Positions 1 to 4,514 of a stretch of 7,800 nt of DNA are shown here, in pieces. The stretch is from contig DAOVDL010000026.1 in the NCBI GenBank assembly GCA_030669485.1, positions 1 through 7,800 on the forward strand, given 5' to 3'. A program made the position numbers and the translations under genes. Below the pieces are notes generated by a model, which was not told the origin of the DNA, searched no databases, and saw nothing but the letters and a program-made list of their open reading frames with translations. Positions within the stretch are counted from its first letter, which is position 1, and each line of letters opens with the position of its first letter. Source of the DNA: Candidatus Bathyarchaeota archaeon (GTDB lineage: Archaea > Thermoproteota > Bathyarchaeia > Hecatellales > Hecatellaceae).

Positions 1-157
1 CGGCAGCTACCTTCTTTGCGAAGTCTGGGTCTGCATCCTCTAGGACATGTTTAGCCAGTTCCGGCAGGTTTGACCTCAGATGCATAAGCCTCCCCGGCAC
101 TATGTGGTCAGTGCTTATATTGTCACCGAACTTCCATACCCTACCTTTCAACCTCAT
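1..157 (-). CDS. leuD: LeuD/HacB-type dehydratase small subunit, N-terminal part (cut by window edge)
   Basis: The reading frame starts with ATG at 157-155 and runs off the left edge after 52 codons. It opens with KGRVWKFGDNISTDHIVPGR, the usual beginning of the swivelling small subunit of isopropylmalate dehydratase and homoaconitase. It continues with PELAKHVLEDADPDFAKKV, as in archaeal members. The small subunit pairs with the LeuC-type subunit to move a hydroxyl group on isopropylmalate (leucine synthesis) or homocitrate-type acids. Its ATG lies one base after the LeuC stop, so the two genes are surely co-transcribed and probably translationally coupled. The loop just after the TDHIVPGR segment, which helps set substrate choice in this family, reads MHLRSN. 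It matches neither the YLRT nor the YLVY form I recall from Methanocaldococcus paralogues, so leucine versus homoaconitate-like substrate is not settled. The [4Fe-4S] ligands belong to the partner, not this chain. Confidence 0.88.
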   Translation of the reverse strand, partial: MRLKGRVWKFGDNISTDHIVPGRLMHLRSNLPELAKHVLEDADPDFAKKVAA

Positions 158-158
158 A

Positions 159-1418
159 TTAGAGCACCTCCCGTGGGTCTGCAATCTTGCCTTTCAAGGC
201 TGTAGCCGCGGCAGTTGCAGGAGAGGCTAGGTAGACATAGGCGTTGGGGTTTCCCATCCTTCCCCTAAAGTTTCGATTCGAGGTTGAGAGACATCTCTCC
301 CCGTCTCCCAGAACCCCCTGATGAACGCCTCCGCAGGCGCCGCAACCCGGCGTGTTGACTGATGCGCCTGCATCGATGAAGATCGCTATAAGACCCTCCT
401 TCAAGGCTCGTCTATAGATATCTCTGGATGCGGGGGTTACTATAAGCCGGGTTTGCGGATGGCTCTTCTTGCCTTCAAGTATCTTTGCAGTTATCCTTAG
501 GTCTTCGATCCTGCCGTTGGTGCAGCTGCCTATAAAGACCTGATCTATTCTGACGTTTCTGCAGTCGGGGTGATCAATTGTTCGCACATTATCAACCAAG
601 TGGGGAAAGGCTATAGTTGGCTTCAGCTCTGAAGCATCAATCTTCACGGTCTTATCGTAGGCCGCATCTTCATCTGCCTTAATCTCCCTGTAGTCTCCCT
701 CTCGCCCATACAGCTTCAAGTACCTTCGCGTCTTCTCATCCGAGGCAATTACACCGACCTTAGCTCCAGCCTCTACGACCATGTTAGTCAGGGTCATCCT
801 GTCTGCAACCTCCATGCCTCCAATTGTAGAGCCGCTGAACTCCATAGACTTGTAGGTTGCACCATCAACTCCCATCGTGCCGATTACACGGAGGATAAGA
901 TCCTTGGCGTAGACACCTTTCGGAAGGTCCCCCTCAACCTTGAAGAGAATAGTCTCCGGAACCCTGAACCATGTCTTCCCAGTGGCGATGGCTACGGCGA
1001 CATCTGTTGAACCCATACCTGTCGCGAAGGCTGCCAAGGCTCCTGCTGTAGTGGAGTGAGAATCTCCCCCCACAAAGACATCTCCAGGCTTTACAAACCG
1101 TTCACATAGAACCTGATGGCATATGCCGTCACCTACGTCCATAAGCTGCGAACCAGTCTTCGCTGCGAACTCCCTCAACATCATATGAGCGTTTGAGAGC
1201 TCAAGCCGGGGGCTTGGAGACGCGTGGTCGAGAAAGAGAATGGTTCTCTCAGGATTGGCCGCTCTCTCCATGCCTGCTTTCCTAAGCTGAGTGATGACTA
1301 GGGGACCGCTGGCGTCGTGTGCCATGGTTACATCCACCTTGGAGACCACGATCTCCCCTGCAGCCATGTCTTTGCCTACATGATCTGAAAGTATCTTCTC
1401 AGCGATCGTTAACCCCAT
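159..1418 (-). CDS. leuC: LeuC-type 3-isopropylmalate dehydratase (or homoaconitase) large subunit
   Basis: This is a complete 419-residue aconitase-superfamily protein, the normal length for the short archaeal LeuC/HacA class. It would bind a [4Fe-4S] cluster and, with the adjacent small subunit, interconvert 2- and 3-isopropylmalate through dehydration and rehydration. Cluster ligands are visible as C299 in FIGSCTNGRIEDLR and C359/C362 in NTPGCGACGGVHQGVLGDGE. Other family marks are DHASPSP (64-70), GGDSHSTTAG (117-126) and the C-terminal SNRNFRGRMGNP (380-391). The ATG at 1418-1416 gives the standard N-terminus (MGLTIAEKIL). No strong ribosome binding site precedes it, though GGAG lies 11 bases upstream. 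The gene is followed after one base by the small-subunit gene and is divergent from the small plus-strand genes at 1599 onward. Assignment to leucine synthesis rather than homoaconitase-like chemistry is the likelier reading, but motifs alone do not separate the two. Confidence 0.93.
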   Translation of the reverse strand: MGLTIAEKILSDHVGKDMAAGEIVVSKVDVTMAHDASGPLVITQLRKAGMERAANPERTILFLDHASPSPRLELSNAHMMLREFAAKTGSQLMDVGDGICHQVLCERFVKPGDVFVGGDSHSTTAGALAAFATGMGSTDVAVAIATGKTWFRVPETILFKVEGDLPKGVYAKDLILRVIGTMGVDGATYKSMEFSGSTIGGMEVADRMTLTNMVVEAGAKVGVIASDEKTRRYLKLYGREGDYREIKADEDAAYDKTVKIDASELKPTIAFPHLVDNVRTIDHPDCRNVRIDQVFIGSCTNGRIEDLRITAKILEGKKSHPQTRLIVTPASRDIYRRALKEGLIAIFIDAGASVNTPGCGACGGVHQGVLGDGERCLSTSNRNFRGRMGNPNAYVYLASPATAAATALKGKIADPREVL

Positions 1419-1520
1419 CTGCCCAACCGCTCCATACTAAGGAGAGACCTGTTTTTAACGTTTTAATCTATTTCCTTTAAGGGTGGATTTCAGATCTGTG
1501 AACGAGCCCAATTTTTAGGT

Positions 1521-1543
1521 CAGCGCTGGCTAGACTTCTCTAG
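1521..1543. repeat. Two adjacent small palindromes between leuC and the zinc-protein gene
   Basis: CAGCGCTG at 1521-1528 is a perfect 8-base palindrome. CTAGA-CTTC-TCTAG at 1530-1543 is an inverted repeat with 5-base arms, starting one base later. They sit in the 180-base divergent gap between leuC (minus) and the small zinc-protein gene (plus), which is where an operator would be expected. Short palindromes of this size also arise by chance, so a regulatory role is only a possibility. Confidence 0.3.
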
Positions 1544-1585
1544 TTCTTACAGCAAAATTAAAATCAGGCTCTTCGTTAGGAATAA

Positions 1586-1592
1586 GGTGGTG
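1586..1592 (+). promoter_or_regulatory. Ribosome binding site that decides the GTG start at 1599
   Basis: GGTGGTG resembles the archaeal GGTGATC consensus and ends 6 bases before GTG at 1599-1601. An in-frame TAG at 1593-1595 rules out any earlier start except a CTG at 1596. This supports the GTG start of the small zinc protein. Confidence 0.5.
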
Positions 1593-1598
1593 TAGCTG

Positions 1599-1757
1599 GT
1601 GCCTAGATGGAAAAGCGTTGAACTTAACAGGCGGCCAGTGATCAAATGTGCGAAGTGTGGAGGACGTATCAAGCCTGGTGAGGAAGTGAAGGTTGGCTTT
1701 ATTAATAAGAAATATTATCATGCCAAATGCTACAGTCGCCTTCAAGAACATAAGTAG
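1599..1757 (+). CDS. Small zinc-binding protein, CxxC...HxxC
   Basis: This is a 52-residue protein starting with GTG, about 6 bases after a GGTGGTG ribosome binding site, and ending at TAG 1755-1757. It carries C17-A-K-C20-GGRIKPGEEV and then YYH41-A-K-C44, a CxxC-x20-HxxC pattern that can hold one zinc ion, resembling half of a LIM domain. The N-terminus is basic (MPRWKSVELNRRPVIK), which would suit nucleic-acid or protein contacts. There is no signal peptide or membrane segment, so it should be cytoplasmic. I do not recognise a named family. The zinc-ligand spacing, a good ribosome binding site and the hairpin/T-tract downstream (1774-1809) argue that it is real despite its size. It points away from leuC and towards the 101-residue gene 130 bases later, which seems to have its own promoter. 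Confidence 0.65.
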   Translation: MPRWKSVELNRRPVIKCAKCGGRIKPGEEVKVGFINKKYYHAKCYSRLQEHK

Positions 1758-1773
1758 AATAAAGCTCAAATTC

Positions 1774-1809
1774 TTCCTCAGGGGAGGAACCCAATAAGAA
1801 TTTTTCTTT
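1774..1809 (+). terminator. Hairpin plus T-tract after the zinc-protein gene
   Basis: TTCCTC (1774-1779) and GAGGAA (1784-1789) form a perfect 6-bp stem with loop AGGG. A T-rich run TTTTTCTTT follows at 1801-1809. Archaeal termination mainly depends on the T-tract. The position, 16 to 50 bases after the TAG at 1755-1757, fits the end of the small zinc-protein transcript. Confidence 0.45.
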
Positions 1810-1841
1810 CAACCCACCGAAATAAAATTCCGCAGCTTAAG

Positions 1842-1849
1842 CTTTATTA
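1842..1849 (+). promoter_or_regulatory. TATA-like box for the 101-residue gene
   Basis: CTTTATTA is centred about 42 bases before the TTG start at 1888. That would place transcription start near 1871, just before the AGGTG ribosome binding site at 1875-1879. This is a match by composition and spacing only. Confidence 0.35.
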
Positions 1850-1887
1850 CACATGGTATTTTACACCTACTTCTAGGTGCCGCTAGA

Positions 1888-2193
1888 TTGAAGAAGGAGT
1901 ATGTGGTCAGTGAGATAACAGCCGCGCCAGATGGTGCCCCATATGTACTTGTCTCTCTGAGAGACCCAAAGGATATGAGGGAGCGCCCACAGTCTCCGTT
2001 TGGCTCTCAGGCAGCGAGCTTCAGGTCTATGGATGAAGTCTTTAGAAATCTCGGCCGCACGCTAACAACGCAGTTGGCTGGTGGATTTGCCACAGTGATA
2101 AAGCTGGGGCTGAATGAGTATGAGGAGCTTAATGTAAAGGTCGGCGACAGACTTGTCTTGGATATCAACAAGGCGGAAGTAGTAGGCGTCTAA
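1888..2193 (+). CDS. Conserved-looking archaeal protein of unknown function, 101 residues
   Basis: The gene starts with TTG, 8 bases after an AGGTG ribosome binding site at 1875-1879, and encodes a soluble protein without membrane segments or metal-binding motifs. The N-terminal 25 residues (KKEYVVSEITAAPDGAPYVLVSL) look like paired beta strands. A loop follows, rich in proline, arginine and serine (27-47). Then comes a helix-like stretch with SMDEVFRNLGRTL (47-59). The last third, IKLGLNEYEELNVKVGDRLVLDINKAE, has the strand-helix-turn-strand look of small beta-barrel or AbrB-like folds ending in VKVGD. The overall layout loosely recalls arcadin-1, a small protein encoded with crenactin, but no crenactin gene is in view and I would not name it so. 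It lies 130 bases after the zinc-protein gene on the same strand with a probable promoter of its own. Confidence 0.7.
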   Translation: MKKEYVVSEITAAPDGAPYVLVSLRDPKDMRERPQSPFGSQAASFRSMDEVFRNLGRTLTTQLAGGFATVIKLGLNEYEELNVKVGDRLVLDINKAEVVGV

Positions 2194-2373
2194 ACCGTAG
2201 TTGATGGCGTACCAACCCCCTTTAGCGGCACTCATTCCGAGCAATGCTATAATCTTCTGATTTCTAGACTTTAGTGTCTCGGACCGGGGGAAAAATTGCC
2301 CTAGAGCAACTCGCTTTGCCCCACAGTTTGCACCAGCCCTCAGCCGCGAAAAAATCCAAAATCATACGCAACT

Positions 2374-2532
2374 ATGGTCTGCCGTCCATGCAAGGGTCAG
2401 ATCCCTGATTCTGCCAATGCATATACTAGAACGAAATACCTTCCTTCCAACATGGAAGGAACTCTTGAAGAATTTGCCGACTTTCTAAAGGTCGACGTAA
2501 GTTTGAGGGAAACAACAGTAACAGACCAGTAG
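2374..2532 (+). CDS. Weak candidate small protein, 52 residues, CxxC
   Basis: An ATG at 2374 opens a 52-codon frame ending in TAG at 2530-2532. It starts MVCRPCKGQIPDSANAYTR, so it has one CxxC pair near the N-terminus, and continues with an acidic GTLEEFADFLKVDVSLR segment. A T-rich tract follows directly after the stop, as expected at the end of a plus-strand transcript. Against it, there is no ribosome binding site before the ATG, another plus-strand frame is also open over much of the same stretch, and a perfect hairpin lies within it. It may be a real small protein, a decayed gene or chance. I do not recognise it. Confidence 0.28.
   Translation: MVCRPCKGQIPDSANAYTRTKYLPSNMEGTLEEFADFLKVDVSLRETTVTDQ
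2441..2461. repeat. Perfect 9-bp hairpin with 3-base loop
   Basis: TTCCTTCCA (2441-2449) is followed after ACA by TGGAAGGAA (2453-2461), its exact reverse complement. It could fold in RNA from either strand. No T-run follows on the plus strand, so it is not a typical terminator for the 101-residue gene, whose stop is about 250 bases upstream. Confidence 0.6.
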
Positions 2533-2546
2533 TTTATTTTTACTTT
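2533..2546 (+). terminator. T-rich tract between convergent genes
   Basis: TTTATTTTTACTTT lies immediately after the TAG of the weak plus-strand candidate and 4 bases before the end of the leftward pilin gene (2551). T-rich tracts on the coding strand are the main termination signal in archaea, so this could end plus-strand transcription. It would not work for the leftward genes, for which it is A-rich. Confidence 0.35.
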
Positions 2547-2550
2547 ACTA

Positions 2551-3519
2551 TCAGCCGGTAATTTTGAATGCATCCATCAGAATGGCCCCTGACCAGAACT
2601 CTCCGTCCTTAGTGCCGACCAATCCAGCTGAGCCTGTGAAAACCATTACATCGCCACTGGGAATATTCCAAGAGTCGATGTGGAAGTATAGGTATCCGGT
2701 GGTACCAGGTTCTACCGTTAGGCTACCGGGCCACCCTTCTTTAGTTGCAGGGTCTATCAGATGCCCACCTATATAATAGACTTTGTCATTCGCTGTTGCA
2801 TCACTTATCTGCGAAAGCAGGACTGAATCGGTGCTCAGAACTATTGGGGAAGTTCCCGAGTTTCCAAAAACAGCCCGCATATATAACTTGCCCGATGTAA
2901 CATTGGCAGCTGAGGCATAGGGGGGCCACCAATCGGAACTATTATCAAACCCCACCTTCAGAGAGTTGGCGGAGTAAACAACCTGAGACTGCTGAACATT
3001 TGCGAACACGTTTGTTAGGGGCATCGGGTAAAGAGTTGTGAAAAGTCGGCCTCGTTCGGTGACGAGCCTAAGCTCGTATTCATTCTCGTCATCAGGCTCA
3101 ATGGGCGAATAAACTTGAATCTCATGGTTGAACTTAGCTGATCTTATATATCCATTTTCAAATCCATAAGTCGAACTTGGAGTCTTCGGGTCAAGGATAG
3201 TTAATGTGGAGTTGGTCTTATCATATATGTAGATTCTGACTGTTTGGATGTCTAGAGGACAGTTATTGTTAACTAATATCTTGAATAGGTAAGGGCCTGT
3301 GCCGTTTAGACCGGTAACGCCTGGGTATTGGAAAGCTAAGTCTTCACAAACTCTTTCTTGGTCGGATGAGTTAACCTCGGCTGCGGCCATCTGGTAATCG
3401 TTGTGTTGCAACATTTGCCACATGAAGGAGTTCATTCCAAGCATTATTATCAGCACGATGAAGACCGAACCGACGACGGTGCTTAAGCCTCTTTTATTCC
3501 TCCAAAGGTCTTTTCTCAT
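2551..3519 (-). CDS. Large pilin-like protein with class III signal peptide, 322 residues
   Basis: The N-terminus MRKDLWRNKRG-LSTVVGSVF followed by IVLIIMLG is a class III (prepilin) signal: a basic leader, glycine at the cut site (after G11), then about 19 hydrophobic residues. The mature protein would be held by this helix in a pilus or in the membrane, with the rest outside the cell. The ectodomain falls into two parts. Residues 45-165 end with VTERGRLF, like the end of the neighbouring 160-residue pilin. Residues 175-322 are an extra region rich in Ser, Thr, Gly and Tyr. Several NxS/T sites (for example NSS, NGT, NST) could be glycosylated. C58 and C87 could form a disulfide. The ATG at 3519 is preferred over a GTG at 3528 because GGTGA at 3529-3525 sits 5 bases before it. 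It follows the upstream pilin stop by 14 bases, so the genes form one operon. It may be a minor, tip or adhesive pilin. Confidence 0.78.
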   Translation of the reverse strand: MRKDLWRNKRGLSTVVGSVFIVLIIMLGMNSFMWQMLQHNDYQMAAAEVNSSDQERVCEDLAFQYPGVTGLNGTGPYLFKILVNNNCPLDIQTVRIYIYDKTNSTLTILDPKTPSSTYGFENGYIRSAKFNHEIQVYSPIEPDDENEYELRLVTERGRLFTTLYPMPLTNVFANVQQSQVVYSANSLKVGFDNSSDWWPPYASAANVTSGKLYMRAVFGNSGTSPIVLSTDSVLLSQISDATANDKVYYIGGHLIDPATKEGWPGSLTVEPGTTGYLYFHIDSWNIPSGDVMVFTGSAGLVGTKDGEFWSGAILMDAFKITG

Positions 3520-3524
3520 TTCCC

Positions 3525-3529
3525 TCACC
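3525..3529 (-). promoter_or_regulatory. Ribosome binding site that favours the ATG at 3519
   Basis: On the minus strand GGTGA precedes ATG (3519-3517) by 5 bases. Starting at the upstream GTG (3528) would place this motif over the start codon itself and add only MRE to the leader, so the ATG is the better start. Confidence 0.55.
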
Positions 3530-3533
3530 GCTG

Positions 3534-4016
3534 CTAGGGTGCCTCCCAGTAGCCTTGAATTAGGTTTCCCCTTTCTGAGGTGACAGCTATATGAGTGGTG
3601 CTATTAGAGTTCCAAGAGGTGGCAAGGGTGACGCTCAGCTTAATCACTTGGTTTGAAGGTAACGTTTGAGGCAAAGTTGGGTTAACCGTTGGAGAAAGTG
3701 TTCCATTTAGATCTACATCGCTAATAGTTAGGTCAGTATTCCCAACATTTCTAACGTAGATGGTAACATTTTTATGGTCACCTGGGTTGCCATCAGTATC
3801 AGTGAAAAACACGTACTCCAAGGTGAAACGTTCTTTTATGGCGTTTTTCCTGTGCTCATAAATAAAATTGAAGTTATCTTGAGAATCACCAACTGTAGAG
3901 ACAGCCCAACCATAAACCGTTACGCACAACGTTGTAACTATCGCAAGGATCAGCAAACTGCTTACTACCTGAGATACAGCTTTTCTATCCCTCAATAGGC
4001 TAAGTTTTTTATTCAT
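3534..4016 (-). CDS. Pilin-like protein with class III signal peptide, 160 residues
   Basis: The chain begins MNKKLSLLRDRKA-VSQVV followed by SSLLILAIVTTL: a basic leader, alanine at the cut position (after A13), a conserved-type SQVV start and one long hydrophobic helix (14-38). This is an archaeal prepilin arrangement. Prepilin peptidases of archaea accept G or A before the cut. After the helix comes a small beta-rich ectodomain with NVTIYVRNVGNTDLTISDV (83-101), a pattern frequent in archaellin, ArlF/ArlG-like and archaeal pilin proteins. It closes with AVTSERGNL (144-152). NVT, NGT and NST sites are possible glycosylation points. The ATG at 4016 is preferred, with GAGTG 5 bases upstream; a TTG at 4028 would add MSAL. 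The gene lies between the 50-residue prepilin-like gene and the 322-residue one, all leftward and closely spaced. It is probably a structural pilin, though an archaellum-type subunit cannot be excluded. Confidence 0.8.
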   Translation of the reverse strand: MNKKLSLLRDRKAVSQVVSSLLILAIVTTLCVTVYGWAVSTVGDSQDNFNFIYEHRKNAIKERFTLEYVFFTDTDGNPGDHKNVTIYVRNVGNTDLTISDVDLNGTLSPTVNPTLPQTLPSNQVIKLSVTLATSWNSNSTTHIAVTSERGNLIQGYWEAP

Positions 4017-4031
4017 GAGTGCACTCAACCG

Positions 4032-4184
4032 CTAAGACTTAAAGTAACGAATCAGAAGTCTTTGGTTAACCCAAACTGATGTGCGGAAGCTCACAACTAG
4101 GGCGATCATTAGAACATTAGCTGCGACTGTGCTTATACCTCTCCGATTTTCCAAAAGCACACTAAATACTTTTTTTAGGAGCAT
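4032..4184 (-). CDS. Very short prepilin-like protein, 50 residues (mini-pilin or truncated pilin)
   Basis: ATG at 4184-4182 opens a 50-codon frame ending in TAG at 4034-4032. The sequence MLLKKVFSVLLENRRG-ISTV continues with AANVLMIALVV. That is a basic leader, glycine at the cut site (after G16), an ISTVA start as in many archaellins and pilins, and a short hydrophobic helix. After it only SFRTSVWVNQRLLIRYFKS remains, so no ectodomain exists. It is the first of three leftward prepilin-type genes. Its stop lies 15 bases before the ATG of the next, and a TATA-like box sits about 42 bases upstream. No ribosome binding site is evident, so its transcript may have a short leader. I looked at the other frames for a continuation and found early stops, so a simple single frameshift does not restore a full pilin. 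It may be a genuine helix-only minor subunit or the remnant of a larger gene. Confidence 0.6.
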   Translation of the reverse strand: MLLKKVFSVLLENRRGISTVAANVLMIALVVSFRTSVWVNQRLLIRYFKS

Positions 4185-4221
4185 TCTGTTGCGTCGTCTC
4201 AAGAGGATTACACTTGAAAGA

Positions 4222-4229
4222 ATTAAAAC
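4222..4229 (-). promoter_or_regulatory. TATA-like box for the leftward pilin operon
   Basis: On the minus strand this reads TTTTAATT, centred about 41 bases before the ATG of the first prepilin-like gene, giving a leader near 16 bases. The same TTTTAATTC string is found before the TrmB-like gene (5310-5318). Confidence 0.4.
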
Positions 4230-4251
4230 TGCTTGTAACTCAGAAGATTCA

Positions 4252-4263
4252 CGTTAGGTAACG
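4252..4263. repeat. Palindrome CGTTA-GG-TAACG
   Basis: CGTTAGGTAACG has perfect 5-base arms around GG. It lies about 26-30 bases upstream of the leftward TATA-like box, centred 24 bases from the next palindrome. It is a possible operator for the pilin operon or the KaiC-like gene. Confidence 0.4.
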
Positions 4264-4273
4264 ATTTTTAGGT

Positions 4274-4289
4274 GAAGATACTTATCTTC
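4274..4289. repeat. Palindrome GAAGATA-CT-TATCTTC
   Basis: GAAGATACTTATCTTC has perfect 7-base arms around CT. The 2-base centre makes an RNA hairpin unlikely, so a binding site for a dimeric regulator is the better reading. The TrmB-like protein encoded at 5347 is the obvious candidate, by position only. Confidence 0.5.
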
Positions 4290-4475
4290 TTAAAAGCGAT
4301 ACATATTTTTCATAACCATAAAAGTAAGGAAATTGAGTCCTTGACTTTTCAGTTTTGAGCGTGGATTTTAAAAAGACCTTAAACGTGGAAAGAAGAGCAG
4401 TTAATCCGGAAATGGGGAGATTGAAAATCCGAATGGAAGTATTATTATAAGAAAACCCAACACTTGACAGTAAGG

Positions 4476-4484
4476 TTAAAAATA
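4476..4484 (+). promoter_or_regulatory. TATA-like box for the KaiC-like gene
   Basis: TTAAAAATA is centred about 35 bases before the preferred ATG at 4515. A second candidate, TATTATTATAA, lies at 4440-4450. Either would put the TTG at 4464 at or before the transcript start, which supports the later ATG. Confidence 0.3.
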
Positions 4485-4503
4485 CTTTACATGAATAAAC
4501 TTA

Positions 4504-4510
4504 GGGAGAT
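4504..4510 (+). promoter_or_regulatory. Ribosome binding site that favours the ATG at 4515
   Basis: GGGAGAT ends 4 bases before ATG 4515-4517. Earlier in-frame starts (TTG 4464, ATG 4491) have weaker or badly spaced upstream sequence. KaiC-like proteins usually begin only a few residues before the TGxxGL motif, as this start gives. Confidence 0.45.
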
Positions 4511-4514
4511 ACAC

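Larger units (their letters stand above)
2194..2550. other. 350-base stretch with no confident gene
   Basis: Between the 101-residue gene and the end of the pilin genes there is no gene I can call firmly. It holds one weak plus-strand candidate (2374-2532), a perfect 9-bp hairpin inside that candidate (2441-2461), and a T-rich tract at 2533-2546. I saw no tRNA-like T-arm (GGTTCGAATCC-type) and no clear C/D box pair on either strand. Confidence 0.5.
4185..4514. promoter_or_regulatory. Divergent regulatory region between pilin genes and the KaiC-like gene
   Basis: This 330-base AT-rich gap separates the leftward pilin operon from the rightward KaiC-like gene. It holds a leftward TATA-like box (4222-4229) with the octamer CTTGTAAC beside it (4232-4239), and two palindromes (4252-4263 and 4274-4289). 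It also holds two rightward TATA-like stretches (TATTATTATAA at 4440-4450 and TTAAAAATA at 4476-4484) and an imperfect direct repeat of AATCCG...AATGG (4403-4415 and 4426-4436). No convincing gene lies inside. A 29-codon GTG frame at 4361-4450 was considered too weak. Confidence 0.55.

Noticed and set aside
1530..1769. 79-codon minus-strand frame with a hydrophobic start
   Set aside because: It covers the plus-strand zinc-protein gene, whose CxxC/HxxC ligands, ribosome binding site and downstream terminator are far better evidence. The minus frame shows no motif.
4361..4450. 29-codon GTG frame in the divergent regulatory region
   Set aside because: There is no ribosome binding site and no motif, and its end overlaps a TATA-like stretch. 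It is probably chance.
4185..4514. CRISPR array or mobile-element ends
   Set aside because: No regularly spaced repeat, transposase or terminal inverted repeat was seen here or elsewhere in the window.
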